64,000 bases of DNA from Subtercola sp. Z020 (GCF_002931235.1 NZ_PSTT01000009.1:106242-170241), one strand, 5' to 3'; shown: positions 26,807 through 36,398, counted from the first letter of the stretch. Made by a program: numbers and translations. Notes: a model not told the origin generated them from the sequence alone.

Positions 26807-27472
26807 TCACGACGCTGCCGCCTCGGCGAGCGACGCGTCGAGGTCGACCGTGAAGGCGGCACCGGTCTTCGACCGCACCTCGTCGACACTCACTCCCGGT
26901 GCGACAGCACGCAGCACGGCCGCCCCGCCGTCGATGTCGAAGACCGCGAGGTCGCTGATGATGCGATCGACCACACCCGCTCCGGTCAGCGGCAGGTCGC
27001 ACTCGGCGACGATCTTCGGGCTGCCGTCTTTGGAGACGTGGTCGGTGATGACGACGACGCGCGGCGTGCCGGCGACGAGGTCCATCGCGCCGCCCATGCC
27101 CTTCACGAGCTTGCCGGGGATGGTCCAGTTGGCCAGGTCGCCGTTGCCCGCGACCTGCAGCGCCCCGAGAATGGCGATCGCGACATGGCCGCCCCGGATC
27201 ATCCCGAAGCTCGTGGCCGAGTCGAAGTAGCTGCCACCCGGAAGCAGGGTGACCGTCTGCTTGCCCGCGTTGATGAGGTCGGCGTCTTCGTCGCCTTCGA
27301 AGGGGAAGGGGCCCATGCCGAGCAGGCCGTTCTCGCTCTGCAGGGTGACGCGCACCCCGTCGGGCAGGTGGTTGGCGACCAGGGTCGGGATGCCGATACC
27401 GAGGTTCACGTATTCGCCGTCGCGGAGCTCGGCGGCGGCGATCGCGGCCATCTCGTCGCGGGTCCAGGGCAT
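26807..27472 (-). CDS. 3-oxoacid CoA-transferase subunit B (second copy)
   Basis: A 221-residue CoA-transferase beta subunit with catalytic E47 in [10 protein letters not shown] and the segments [20 protein letters not shown] and [13 protein letters not shown]. It resembles succinyl-CoA:3-ketoacid transferase (ScoB) at least as much as PcaJ. It is convergent to pcaF and in one operon with the subunit A gene at 27489-28223. The ATG at 27472 follows GGAGAGC. The longer frame to 27889 overlaps subunit A and is not real. Confidence 0.9.
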   Translation of the reverse strand: MPWTRDEMAAIAAAELRDGEYVNLGIGIPTLVANHLPDGVRVTLQSENGLLGMGPFPFEGDEDADLINAGKQTVTLLPGGSYFDSATSFGMIRGGHVAIAILGALQVAGNGDLANWTIPGKLVKGMGGAMDLVAGTPRVVVITDHVSKDGSPKIVAECDLPLTGAGVVDRIISDLAVFDIDGGAAVLRAVAPGVSVDEVRSKTGAAFTVDLDASLAEAAAS

Positions 27473-27488
27473 GGTGCTCTCCTTCTCG

Positions 27489-28223
27489 TCAGGTGACCGC
27501 GGTGGGCGGCGTGCTGTCGGCGACTGCGGGTCGCGGCCGGGTGGTGCGCTGCTCGATGGCCTTCTCGCGGGGGGTCGACACGACGAGGCGCTGCACGAAG
27601 ATGCCCGGCGTGACGATGGCGTTCGGGTCGAGGTAGCCGTCGACGACCTGTTCGACTTCGGCGATCGTGAGCCGACCGGCCGTGGCCACGAGCGGGTTGA
27701 AGTTGCGTGCGGTGTGCCGGTAGAGCAGATTGCCTTCCGTGTCGCCCCGCCAGGCGTGCACGAGGGCGACGTCGGCCACGATGCCGCGTTCGAGCACGAA
27801 GGTCTCTCCGTCGAACTCGGCGAGCTGCTTGCCCTCGGCGACCGGGGTGCCGACGCCCGTCTTCGTGTAGAAGCCGGCGATGCCCGCACCTCCTGCGCGC
27901 AGGCGTTCGGCGAGTGTGCCCTGGGGTGCGAACTCGACGTCGAGCTCGCCGCTCAGGTACTGCTGGGCGAACAGCCTGTTCTCGCCCACATACGAAGCGA
28001 TCACCTTGGCCACCTGGTGGTTCTCGAGCAGGATGCCGAGGCCCTGGCCGTCGACGCCCATGTTGTTCGAGACGATCGTGAGATCGCGGGCGCCGGTCTC
28101 GCGGAGAGCCTCGATCAGGTCGGTCGGGTTGCCCGAGAGGCCGAAGCCACCGACCGCGACGGTGGCGCCGTCGTGCACGGTGTCGGCCATCGCTTCTGCG
28201 ATGCGCGAGTACAGCTTCGACAT
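27489..28223 (-). CDS. 3-oxoacid CoA-transferase subunit A (second copy)
   Basis: The 244-residue subunit A has [16 protein letters not shown], then [18 protein letters not shown] and the segment [17 protein letters not shown], with [16 protein letters not shown]. This pattern fits ScoA/AtoD-type transferases for acetoacetate-like acids. The ATG at 28223 follows GAAGGAGC. With subunit B it forms a two-gene operon divergent from an IclR regulator, so it is probably controlled separately from pcaIJ. Confidence 0.9.
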   Translation of the reverse strand: MSKLYSRIAEAMADTVHDGATVAVGGFGLSGNPTDLIEALRETGARDLTIVSNNMGVDGQGLGILLENHQVAKVIASYVGENRLFAQQYLSGELDVEFAPQGTLAERLRAGGAGIAGFYTKTGVGTPVAEGKQLAEFDGETFVLERGIVADVALVHAWRGDTEGNLLYRHTARNFNPLVATAGRLTIAEVEQVVDGYLDPNAIVTPGIFVQRLVVSTPREKAIEQRTTRPRPAVADSTPPTAVT

Positions 28224-28399
28224 GGGCGCTCCTTCGGGCCGATCTGTGTCCACGTGGTGATCCATGCACGGCGTGACTCCGACGCTAGGAGCGGTGGTCC
28301 GCGCTGTCAAAGCCCGCTAAGCACATACATGGCAACTGACTCGCACTCTGGATGCGCGACGCGCGTATGCTCACGATATGGACAAGTCAGGTCACCTCG

Positions 28400-29167
28400 A
28401 TGGCTGACCCGGTGCGCGGAGCCCAGCTCGTCTCGCGGGTGGGCCGCATCCTGCGAGCCGTCTCCGAGCATCCGGAGGGCCTCACTGCCGCAGCGGCCGC
28501 CCACGCCACCGGGTTCACCCGGCCCACCACGTACCGCCTGCTCGCCTCCCTCGCCGCAGAGGGCTTCGTCGACCACGACACCGCACGGGGCCGCTGGTTC
28601 CTCGGGCCCGAACTGTACCTGCTCGGCTCGTTGGCGGCCGATCGCTACGACATCACGGAGGCGGCGCGCGAGAGCGTTCGGCTGATCGCGCAGCAGACGG
28701 GCGAGAGCGCCTTCTTCTCGGCGCGGCGGGGGTCGGAGACCGTCTGCCTGCTGCGCGAAGAGGGCAGCTTTCCCGTTCGCTCGTTCGTGCTCTTCGAGGG
28801 GGTGCGGTTTCCGCTCGGGGTGGCATCGGCCGGGCTGGCCATGCTGTCGTTCCTGCCTGGGGCCGAGGTCGACGACTACCTCGCCGGGGCGGCGCTCACC
28901 GAACGATGGGGCCCGCGGCACAGTGCGCCCGAGATCCGCGATCGCATCCGCGCGACGCGGGAGACGGGCTACGCGGTGAATCCGGCCCTGATCCTCGAGG
29001 GCAGCTGGGGCATGGCTGCCGCGGTCTTCGATGCGTCGGGTCGACCCGCCTGGGCGCTCTCGATCACCGGGATCGAGTCGCGGTTCCGACCCGAGCGCCA
29101 GCCCGAACTGGGCCGGCTGCTGCTCGACCAGGCGCACGAGGTGGGGCGGCGACTCGCCGAACGGTGA
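28400..29167 (+). CDS. IclR-family transcriptional regulator
   Basis: A 255-residue IclR protein: winged helix-turn-helix LTAAAAAHATGFTRPTTYRLLASL, then an effector domain with LLREEGSFPVRSFVLF and RFPLGVASAGLAML, ending TGIESRFRPERQPELG. The ATG at 28400 is preceded by AGGTCACC; two earlier in-frame ATGs would put the start into the 176-base divergent gap. It is divergent from the second CoA-transferase pair and probably controls it. The gap has no copy of the operator seen upstream of pobA. Confidence 0.88.
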   Translation: MADPVRGAQLVSRVGRILRAVSEHPEGLTAAAAAHATGFTRPTTYRLLASLAAEGFVDHDTARGRWFLGPELYLLGSLAADRYDITEAARESVRLIAQQTGESAFFSARRGSETVCLLREEGSFPVRSFVLFEGVRFPLGVASAGLAMLSFLPGAEVDDYLAGAALTERWGPRHSAPEIRDRIRATRETGYAVNPALILEGSWGMAAAVFDASGRPAWALSITGIESRFRPERQPELGRLLLDQAHEVGRRLAER

Positions 29168-29192
29168 GCCTCATCAGTGCACATCGAACCAA

Positions 29193-29215
29193 CTTATGTG
29201 CGTATCAGACATAAG
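29193..29215. promoter_or_regulatory. Site A of the shared inverted-repeat operator
   Basis: Arms CTTATGT (29193-29199) and ACATAAG (29209-29215) are perfect inverted repeats with a 9-base spacer. A possible -10 box TACGGT starts 5 bases after the right arm (29221-29226), so the site would cover the -35 region of the promoter for the fused deglycosidase genes. This is the best of six copies in the window and defines the consensus. Confidence 0.75.
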
Positions 29216-29262
29216 CGTGCTACGGTCGTCACTGACCCACCCCCCTGCAGAAATGAGCGACG

Positions 29263-30567
29263 ATGCTTCTCGAACGCGACCTCATCCAGTCCGTCGGATT
29301 CCGCAATGTGCGGGAGGGCGACCGGGTGACCGGCTTTCAGTTCCGGCTCCGGATGCCGTCGTACCGCGGCATGGCGGCGTCGTTGATCGACGGGGTGGCG
29401 GTGCTGGTCGGTGACCTCGTCGACGTTCCCGCCGACGTACCGCTCTGGACCCTGGGGGGCCAGACCCTCACTCTCGACGGCCTGTGGCAGAGCGAGGGCC
29501 TGCGCTGGCAACTCGAAGACGCCGCCGTCGTGACGGTGCCGTTCGAGGGCGGTCTGCCGCAGGGCGTGCACGAGGTCTCGATCGAGCTGCGGTTGCGCAT
29601 GTCGTACGTGCCGGAGGAGCACCAGCCCTCGGTCTACCGGGTGTCGAAGCACGTCACGCTGACGCCGGAGGGTGGCGCGGGTACCTTCCAGTACGGCGTC
29701 TCGCTCTACAGCTTCATGGGGGACTTCGGAACGGTGCTCGACCTCGAGACGGCGCTGGCCGCCGTCGCCGACGTGGGTGCGACGGGTGTCGAGATCCTCG
29801 GCGAGGGGCACGTGGCGAACTACCCGGAGCCCAGCACCGCCTGGCGCGACGAATGGTTCCGCCTGCTGGAGAAGTACAGCCTCCAGCCCACCAACTACGG
29901 CTCGTGGATCGACACCCGTCTGCACTCGAGCGGGCCGCACGCCCGCCCGATGACCGCCGAGGAGGGCGCCGCCACTCTGCAGCGTGACCTGCGGCTCGCC
30001 AAAGATCTCGGCTTCCGCTTCGTGCGTCCGAAGATCGGCGTCGTGTCGGGCGACCTCGTTCCCGACCCCATCTGGACGGAGTCCGTCGAGCGCTCGCTCG
30101 ACCTCGCACACGAGCTCGATGTGATCATCTGCCCCGAGATCCATTCGCCGACACCCATCCACCACCCTGTCGTCGACGACTACATCGACCTCATCCGCCG
30201 CACCGGCACGAAGCACTTCGGCCTGCTCATCGACACGGGCATCTTCCAGGACCGGCCCATCCCGCTCGGCCCGGGCGAGACCCGCGAGACGCGGCCCGCG
30301 TTCCTCGACGGCATCGGCGTCGACCCTGCCGACTTCGCCGACGTGGCGGAGTACGTGGTCTTCGTGCAGGCGAAGTTCCACGACATCGACGAGAACCTCG
30401 ACGACAAGCAGATTCCGTGGCGACCCGTTCTGCAGGCGCTGAAGAACGCCGGCTACACCGGCTACCTGTCGAGCGAGTACGAGGGTGTGCGCGAGCCCTG
30501 GCGCTCGATCGAGCAGGTGCGCCGCCAGCACTCCCTCATCCGCAGCATCACCGACACGCTCGACTGA
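29263..30567 (+). CDS. Single-chain beta-alpha C-glycoside deglycosidase-like protein
   Basis: This 434-residue protein joins two parts that are separate subunits in the characterised C-deglycosidases CarBC and DgpBC. Residues 1-133 match the beta subunit fold (DUF6379: RMPSYRGM and LRLRMSYVP). Residues 142-434 are a xylose-isomerase-like TIM barrel (alpha subunit) starting YGVSLYSFMGDF. Four putative metal ligands are E292 (PEIHSP), D324 (LLIDTG), H373 (AKFHDID) and E405 (SSEYEG). The family cleaves the C-C bond of 3-keto C-glycosides. It is the first gene after operator site A and lies 26 bases before a second fused gene. Substrate unknown. Confidence 0.8.
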   Translation: MLLERDLIQSVGFRNVREGDRVTGFQFRLRMPSYRGMAASLIDGVAVLVGDLVDVPADVPLWTLGGQTLTLDGLWQSEGLRWQLEDAAVVTVPFEGGLPQGVHEVSIELRLRMSYVPEEHQPSVYRVSKHVTLTPEGGAGTFQYGVSLYSFMGDFGTVLDLETALAAVADVGATGVEILGEGHVANYPEPSTAWRDEWFRLLEKYSLQPTNYGSWIDTRLHSSGPHARPMTAEEGAATLQRDLRLAKDLGFRFVRPKIGVVSGDLVPDPIWTESVERSLDLAHELDVIICPEIHSPTPIHHPVVDDYIDLIRRTGTKHFGLLIDTGIFQDRPIPLGPGETRETRPAFLDGIGVDPADFADVAEYVVFVQAKFHDIDENLDDKQIPWRPVLQALKNAGYTGYLSSEYEGVREPWRSIEQVRRQHSLIRSITDTLD

Positions 30568-30593
30568 GCCCGATCCACACCAGGAGAACGATC

Positions 30594-32069
30594 ATGCCCA
30601 ACGGACTCATCGACGACGCCAGCCTGCGAACGCACCCGGAGGGGTTCGCCCTCTTGCTCACCATTCCCTGGTACCGGAGCCTGTGGCTGTCGTCGGTCTC
30701 CACGCTGAAGGTCAGCCTCGACGGTCGGGAGATTCCCGAGAGCGACCTGGTCTTCGAGCTCGAGGGCTCCCGGTACACCGTCTCTGAGCTCTCCGCCCAG
30801 AGCGAGGTGCTCTGGTACCTGCAGCAGCACCCGCTGCTCATCGTTCACGACGAGCAGCCCCTCGCCGTCGGCGAGCACCACGAGGTCACCGTCTTCGGCG
30901 AACTGCGCCTGCCCTACATGCAGATCGCGCCGGGCGCAGACGGCGGGCCGGGGATGTACGTGCCGAACGTCGTGCGGCAGACCCTCGAGCTCGAGGTGCG
31001 CGAGTCGGATGCCCCGCATCCCGCTCTCGTGTCGGATGTGACGCCGCCGCCTCCCGCCACCGACGCAGACCCGTTCAAGCTCGGCCTGACGCTCTACTCG
31101 GCGAGTGCGGAGTTCCGCGCGGGCTGGTTCGACTTCGAGGGGCTGCTCGACCGCGTGGCGGAGCTCGGCATCGGGCCCGGCGTCGAGATCGTGGCATCTC
31201 AGGTACTGCCGACCTACCCGGCGGTCTCCGACGATTTCGTGCGCACCTGGCGGGCAGCGTTCGACAAGCACGGATTCGACGAGAGCTCCTTCGGCGCCAA
31301 CCTCGACATGGGCCGCCGCCGCGACCGCGACATGACTCCCGACGAGGAGTTCGAGTTCAGCGAGACGCTCTTCAGGGGAGCGAAGCGGCTCGGGTTCCCG
31401 CTGGTGCGCATCCAGAGCGCGAAGCCCCAGCTGCTTCGCCGCCTGCTGCCCATCGCCGAGGAGCTCGACCTGAAACTCGCCTACGAGATCCACGCGCCGA
31501 TGGGGCCGAACGCCCCCGAGATCCTGAAGGTGCGGGAGGTCTACGCCGAACTCGACTCGCCCCTGCTCGGTTTCGTGGCCGACTTCTCGGCCACCATGCA
31601 CAGCATGTCCCCGACGCTCCTGCGTGCCGTCGAACGGGCGGGCCTCGATGCCCAGGCTCTCGACAGGCTGCAGGCCATCTGGGCCACGGATGCACCGATG
31701 CGCGACCGCCAGCAGGAGTTCATCGGCTATCTGCAGGGCCGCGACTTCGACCCCGGTCGGCTCGGCTCGTTCGCGCACCTGGCGTTCAACATGCACGGCC
31801 ACGTCGCCCCGGCGGAGTGGTCGGACATCATGCCGCAGATCATGCACGTGCATGCGAAGTTCTACGACATCGACGAGAACGGTGACGAGCCGGCGATCGA
31901 CTACCCCGAACTCGTGCGCGTCTTCGTCGAGGGCGGCTACCGCGGCTACTGGTCGAGCGAGTGGGAGGGGCACGCCTTCGCCGAGATCGGCGAGGTCGAT
32001 CCGCTGCTGCTGGTTCGGCGCCAGCACGACCTCATCCGCCGCACGATGCGCTCCCTCCAGCCGGCCTAG
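30594..32069 (+). CDS. Single-chain beta-alpha C-glycoside deglycosidase-like protein (second)
   Basis: A 491-residue fusion: DUF6379-like beta region at 1-135 (TIPWYRSLWLS, then DGREIP and RLPYMQIAP), a Pro-rich linker at about 140-160, and an alpha-type TIM barrel from about 162 (KLGLTLYSASAEF). Putative metal ligands are E298 (YEIHAP), D330 (FVADFS), H420 (HVHAKFYDID) and E456 (SSEWEGH). It is clearly closer to the separate genes 41801-42199 (beta) and 40747-41793 (alpha) than to its upstream neighbour, so the fusion looks derived from such a pair. Start ATG follows AGGAGAACG. Confidence 0.82.
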   Translation: MPNGLIDDASLRTHPEGFALLLTIPWYRSLWLSSVSTLKVSLDGREIPESDLVFELEGSRYTVSELSAQSEVLWYLQQHPLLIVHDEQPLAVGEHHEVTVFGELRLPYMQIAPGADGGPGMYVPNVVRQTLELEVRESDAPHPALVSDVTPPPPATDADPFKLGLTLYSASAEFRAGWFDFEGLLDRVAELGIGPGVEIVASQVLPTYPAVSDDFVRTWRAAFDKHGFDESSFGANLDMGRRRDRDMTPDEEFEFSETLFRGAKRLGFPLVRIQSAKPQLLRRLLPIAEELDLKLAYEIHAPMGPNAPEILKVREVYAELDSPLLGFVADFSATMHSMSPTLLRAVERAGLDAQALDRLQAIWATDAPMRDRQQEFIGYLQGRDFDPGRLGSFAHLAFNMHGHVAPAEWSDIMPQIMHVHAKFYDIDENGDEPAIDYPELVRVFVEGGYRGYWSSEWEGHAFAEIGEVDPLLLVRRQHDLIRRTMRSLQPA

Positions 32070-32087
32070 ATCGGCGGTCGGCCGGGT

Positions 32088-33029
32088 TCACTCGCCGTGG
32101 TGCGCGCCCTGCTCGACGATGCGGCCGGCCTCGAGGAACAGCGCGCGCATCCAGGTGTGCTCGGGGTCGCTGCTGTGGGCCGGATGCCACCACAGGGCGT
32201 TGACGAGGGGCGTCGCCTCGAACGGCAGTGCCACGGCGCGCACCCCGCCCGATCTCAGCACGAGCGGGGCCAGCGCGGACTGGATCAGCCCGATGCGGTT
32301 CGTGCCCGCAATGAAGTGGGGCATCGAGAGAAAGCTCTCGACGACCACGGCGATGGTCGGCTCCACCCCGAGCTGCTGTACCTGTCGGGCGGCGGAGGTG
32401 TAGGCGGAGCGCGACTGGAAGGTCATGACCCAGGGCGAGGAGTCCATGTCGGTCATGGTCAGCACGTCGCCGACCTGCTCGTTCGCGTCGGCGACGATCG
32501 CCGTCCAGCTGTCGTGCCAGAGATCGGCGAACGGCAGGTCGGTGAGGTGACCGTGCGGGATGACCATCCCGTCGACGGCCCGCAGCCGGTTCGAGGCGTC
32601 TTCGACGATCGTCGGGTTGTGCAGCATGAACCGGAACCGCACGCCGGGGGCGCGCTCGGCGGCCAGTTCGGAGACCACCTTGCCGATGGTGACGAAACCG
32701 TAGTCCGAACCGTAGATCGAGAACTCGCGCACCGACTCCGTCGGCGCCCACGTGGCCTGGCTCTCGAACACGCGCCGTGCCGACTCGAGGGTGGTCGACG
32801 TGTGTTCGATCAGCCGGAGGGCGAGCGGGGTCAGCTCGTATGCGTTGCCCCGCCGGGCGAGGATGGGGTCGTTGAAGTGCAGGCGCAGGCGGGAGAGCGA
32901 CGCGCTGAGAGCGGGCTGGCTGAGGTGCAGGCGCTCGGCGGCCCGGGTGACGCTCCGCTCGGTGAGCAGCGCGTCGAGCGAGACCAGGAGGTTCAGGTCG
33001 AGGCGGGAGAGAGGGGAGGCATCAGGCAC
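32088..33029 (-). CDS. LysR-family transcriptional regulator
   Basis: The 313-residue protein begins PLSRLDLNLLVSLDALL and has the LysR helix-turn-helix TERSVTRAAERLHLSQPALS plus a NodD-like effector domain (HNPTIVEDASNRLRAVDGMV). I use GTG at 33029 with AAAGG 12 bases upstream; a longer start at 33119 would add 30 residues unlike the family. It is divergent from the ABC importer operon at 33254 and probably responds to a glycoside or aromatic compound. The 224-base gap also holds operator site B. Confidence 0.87.
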   Translation of the reverse strand: MPDASPLSRLDLNLLVSLDALLTERSVTRAAERLHLSQPALSASLSRLRLHFNDPILARRGNAYELTPLALRLIEHTSTTLESARRVFESQATWAPTESVREFSIYGSDYGFVTIGKVVSELAAERAPGVRFRFMLHNPTIVEDASNRLRAVDGMVIPHGHLTDLPFADLWHDSWTAIVADANEQVGDVLTMTDMDSSPWVMTFQSRSAYTSAARQVQQLGVEPTIAVVVESFLSMPHFIAGTNRIGLIQSALAPLVLRSGGVRAVALPFEATPLVNALWWHPAHSSDPEHTWMRALFLEAGRIVEQGAHHGE

Positions 33030-33157
33030 GTCGTCGTGGCCTTTCGGGCGGAGAAGGTGACAGCACTCTATCAATGCCGGTGATGTGTGACCGAGCTCAC
33101 ATCTGCCTCTCAGATGCACCGGCGGCCCGTGAGGGGTTATGTCGGCTATAGCGAAGA

Positions 33158-33180
33158 CTTATGTGCAATTCCGACACATC
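33158..33180. promoter_or_regulatory. Site B of the shared operator, importer promoter
   Basis: The left arm CTTATGT (33158-33164) is perfect and the right arm ACACATC (33174-33180) matches the consensus ACATAAG at 4 of 7. ATGTG (33161-33165) and CACAT (33175-33179) also form a shorter inverted repeat. GATACT at 33186-33191 can be a -10 box, again 5 bases after the site. An extra half-site GTTATGT stands at 33136-33142. Confidence 0.6.
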
Positions 33181-33253
33181 CCTGTGATACTGAGGCGATA
33201 GCCCGGTTGTACCACGATCGTGCACCCGACAACGAAGTCAGAAAGGCTCCCTC

Positions 33254-34549
33254 ATGACACAGCACCGTCGCTCTCATGCACAACGGATCGGCTTGTTCGC
33301 CGCCCCTCTCGCCATCGGCGCCCTTGTTCTCTCCGGCTGCTCAGGCAACTCCGGATCCAGCACCAGCGACTCCCAGTCGTTCTCCCTCTCCTACGCCGTC
33401 TCGACCGGGGTCGAAAGCCCCTTCGAGACACTCGCCAAGGCCTACATGGCCGCCACCCCCGGTGTGACCATCACCCTCAACGCCGTGCCGAACGACTCGT
33501 TCAGCCAGACCACGAGCACCCAGTTCCAGGCCGGCAACGGGTCGGATGTCATCGAGAGCCAGCCCGGCAGCGGCGCCGGCCAGGGCATCATCACCCTCGC
33601 GAAGGCCGGATTCCTCGAGCCGCTCGACGACAGCGCGACCGCCCTCATCCCGAGCGGCAACGAGAACCTGTTCCAGATCGACGGCAAGACCTACGGCCAG
33701 GCCCTCAGCATCTCGTTCGTCGGCAACATCCTGAACCAGACCGCTGCCACGGCAGCGGGAATCACCAGCTTCCCGACGGATTTCGACGGCGTTCTGGCCG
33801 ACTGCAAGACCGTCGCAGCGAGCGGCGGCAAGTCGATGTTCGTGCTCGCCGGCGCGGCGGGCCCCAACACGGGCGCCCTCGCCTCGTCGATCGCCGCGAC
33901 CCGGGTGTACGCCGAAGACCCGAAGTGGAACGATGAGCGCACCGCCGGCACGACGACCTTCGCCGGCACGCAGGGCTGGAAGGACAGCCTGCAGGCCATC
34001 GTCGACATGAAAGACGCCGGATGCTTCCAGGGCGGCGCTGAGGGCGCAGGCTTCGACGCGATCACGAACGGCATCACCACCGGAACCTCGCTGACCATGT
34101 TCGGTCCGAGCGGTGCGGCCGCCGACCTCGCTCGCGCGGCGGCAGGCAACACCTACGTGGTCGAGGCCTTCCCGCCGGCGACGTCGAGCGACAAGGCCTT
34201 CGGCCTGGCGAGCGCGAACTACTCGCTGTCGCTGAACGCGGCCTCGAAGAGCAAGGACGCCGCCAAGAAGTTCCTCGAGTGGATGGCGCAGCCTGCACAG
34301 TCCAAGCAGTTCGCCGACGCCCAGGGCTCCCTCCCGGTGACCGGTCTCGACGACCTCGATCTCACGGGAACCAACTACGAACCCGTGGCCGACATCTTCA
34401 AGAACGACGCCTACGTCGCCTTCCCGAACACGGGCTGGCCGAACTCGTCGGTCTACGACGCCCTCGGCACCGGCGTTCAGGGCCTGCTCACCGGCCAGAC
34501 CACCGTCGACGGAGTGCTCGCGTCGATGGACACCGCCTGGGACCAGTAG
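33254..34549 (+). CDS. ABC transporter substrate-binding lipoprotein
   Basis: A 431-residue family 1 solute-binding protein. Signal peptide with RR at residues 5-6, hydrophobic core and lipobox VLSGC with Cys29, then a Ser/Thr-rich linker. The mature part has LAKAYMAATPGVTITLN and ends with the family's repeated helices. It opens the operon 33254-39140 (binding protein, two permeases, SnoaL-like protein, isomerase, oxidase). A glycoside is the likely ligand, given the oxidase and deglycosidases nearby (inference). Confidence 0.92.
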   Translation: MTQHRRSHAQRIGLFAAPLAIGALVLSGCSGNSGSSTSDSQSFSLSYAVSTGVESPFETLAKAYMAATPGVTITLNAVPNDSFSQTTSTQFQAGNGSDVIESQPGSGAGQGIITLAKAGFLEPLDDSATALIPSGNENLFQIDGKTYGQALSISFVGNILNQTAATAAGITSFPTDFDGVLADCKTVAASGGKSMFVLAGAAGPNTGALASSIAATRVYAEDPKWNDERTAGTTTFAGTQGWKDSLQAIVDMKDAGCFQGGAEGAGFDAITNGITTGTSLTMFGPSGAAADLARAAAGNTYVVEAFPPATSSDKAFGLASANYSLSLNAASKSKDAAKKFLEWMAQPAQSKQFADAQGSLPVTGLDDLDLTGTNYEPVADIFKNDAYVAFPNTGWPNSSVYDALGTGVQGLLTGQTTVDGVLASMDTAWDQ

Positions 34550-34592
34550 GCGCGACCACGCCGCGCACGTTCGACCGACCGATGGGTAAGCA

Positions 34593-35555
34593 ATGACTGC
34601 AACGATGCACTCAGACACCAAGACGACGAAGCCAGCGCGGGCGCACCGCGGTGCGCCGGGCCCGGAAGGACTGAGCCGGGCCCGGCGCGCTCGGGGGGTC
34701 GTGGGTTTCGGCCACTGGTGGTGGGCCCTCCCCGGAGTGCTCGTCGTTCTCGCCATCCACTACGTCGCCACCGGCGTCGGCGGCTTCTTCGCCTTCACCG
34801 ACTGGACGGGCATCGGCTCGTTCCAGTTGGTGGGGCTGGAGAACTTCCAGAAGATCCTCGCCGACCCGACGAAGGTGCTGGCGCTCGGCAACACGCTGCT
34901 GCTGGCCTTCGGGTCGGTCGTGATCGTCAACATCATCGGGCTCGCCATCGCCCTGGCACTGAACCGCACGCTCAAGACCCGCTACGTGCTGCGGGTGCTG
35001 TTCTTCATGCCGGTGGTGCTCAGCCCACTCGCGGTCTCGTACATCTGGAAGTTCATCTTCGACTACAACGGGCCGATCAACGCCATTCTGAAGTCGGTCG
35101 GTCTCGAGTCGTGGCAGAAGACCTGGCTGGGCGACCCCTCGTTCGCGATCTGGGCGGTTCTGATCGTCATCGTCTGGCAGCAGACGGGTTTCGCGATGGT
35201 CATCTACCTGGCCGGGCTCGCGGGTGTGCCGGTGGAGGTCGAAGAGGCCGCCGCCATCGACGGCACCACTCTCTGGCAGCGGTTCCGGCACGTCACGCTG
35301 CCGGCCATCCGCCCGGCCGTCGCGATCAGCACCACGCTCGGCATCGTCAACGGCCTACGGGTGTTCGACCAGATCATGGCGCTCACCAACGGCGGGCCGG
35401 CCGGTGCCACGGAGACGCTGGCCACGCAGGTCTACAAGCAGGCGTTCTCGTTGGCCAACTTCGGCTACGGCGCCGCCCTCGCCCTCATCCTCTCGGCGAT
35501 CATCCTCGTCTTCGCCGTCATCCAGCAGCGCGTCACGCGCGGAACGGAGAGCTGA
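34593..35555 (+). CDS. CUT1 ABC transporter permease (MalF type)
   Basis: A 320-residue permease with a cytoplasmic N-terminal arm, first helix HWWWALPGVLVVLAIHYVA, about six membrane segments and EAA loop EEAAAIDGTTLWQRFRHVTLP. The ribosome site is weak (GGGTAAG). It pairs with the next gene; the ATPase is not encoded here and is probably a shared MsiK-type subunit. Confidence 0.92.
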   Translation: MTATMHSDTKTTKPARAHRGAPGPEGLSRARRARGVVGFGHWWWALPGVLVVLAIHYVATGVGGFFAFTDWTGIGSFQLVGLENFQKILADPTKVLALGNTLLLAFGSVVIVNIIGLAIALALNRTLKTRYVLRVLFFMPVVLSPLAVSYIWKFIFDYNGPINAILKSVGLESWQKTWLGDPSFAIWAVLIVIVWQQTGFAMVIYLAGLAGVPVEVEEAAAIDGTTLWQRFRHVTLPAIRPAVAISTTLGIVNGLRVFDQIMALTNGGPAGATETLATQVYKQAFSLANFGYGAALALILSAIILVFAVIQQRVTRGTES

Positions 35556-35556
35556 C

Positions 35557-36393
35557 ATGTTCCGGTACACCTCGGGCAGCCTCCTGCGGGAGATCGGCGT
35601 CTGGATCCTGGCGATCGTCTTCCTGCTCCCCTTCTACTTTCTGATCACCATGGCGCTGAAGCCCGACGCCGAGGTCTACACCTCGTCGCCCCTCGCACTG
35701 CCGGCGAACCCCACCCTGAACAACTTCAGCTCGCTGCTCTCGGCGTCGGGCCAGTCGAACATTCTGCTCGGGCTCATGAACAGTGTGATCATCACCGCCG
35801 GCAGCATCGTCGGGCTCATCATCCTCGGTTCTCTCACCGGCTACGTGATCGCCCGCAGCACGAGGCGGTGGGGCAGGCTCGCCTACTACCTCTTTCTGAT
35901 CGCGATCGTTCTGCCGGCCCAGCTGGGTGCCGTGCCGCTCTACATCGGGGCCCGCACCGTGGGCCTCACCGGCTCGGTCTGGGGCATGATCTTCCTCTAC
36001 ACCGGCATGCTGCTCCCGCTCGCGATCTTCCTCTATGCCGGGTTCCTCCGGGGCCTCGGCACGGAGTACGAGGAGGCCGCGGCCATCGACGGCGCCAGCC
36101 GCGGGCAGATCTTCTTCCGCGTCGTGTTCCCCCTGCTGGCCCCGGCCACCGGAACGGTCGCCATCCTCTGCGGCCTGATCGTCTGGAACGACTTCTTCAC
36201 CGCGCTGATCTTCCTCGGCGGCTCGGCGAACCAGACGCTCCCGGTGTCGATGTACTACTTCATCGGGTCGCTGGTCTCGAAGTGGAACGTCATCTTCGCC
36301 ATCGTGATCGTCTCGATGATCCCGATCCTCGCCTTCTACCTGTTCGCCCAGAAGCGCTTCATCCAGGGCTTCGCCGGCGGCCTCAAGGGCTGA
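35557..36393 (+). CDS. CUT1 ABC transporter permease (MalG type)
   Basis: A 278-residue permease: first helix GVWILAIVFLLPFYFLITMAL, EAA loop EEAAAIDGASRGQIFFRVVFP and the MalG-type C terminus ending FAQKRFIQGFAGGLKG. Its ATG follows the previous stop by one base. Together the two permeases and the lipoprotein import the operon's substrate. Confidence 0.93.
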   Translation: MFRYTSGSLLREIGVWILAIVFLLPFYFLITMALKPDAEVYTSSPLALPANPTLNNFSSLLSASGQSNILLGLMNSVIITAGSIVGLIILGSLTGYVIARSTRRWGRLAYYLFLIAIVLPAQLGAVPLYIGARTVGLTGSVWGMIFLYTGMLLPLAIFLYAGFLRGLGTEYEEAAAIDGASRGQIFFRVVFPLLAPATGTVAILCGLIVWNDFFTALIFLGGSANQTLPVSMYYFIGSLVSKWNVIFAIVIVSMIPILAFYLFAQKRFIQGFAGGLKG

Positions 36394-36398
36394 GCGGG

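Noticed and set aside
28352..28400. Longer start for the second IclR protein
   Set aside because: It would add residues unlike the family and reach into the divergent promoter gap; the ATG at 28400 has a better ribosome site.
33136..33158. Second full operator next to site B
   Set aside because: The left arm GTTATGT fits but the right arm CGAAGAC does not match ACATAAG.
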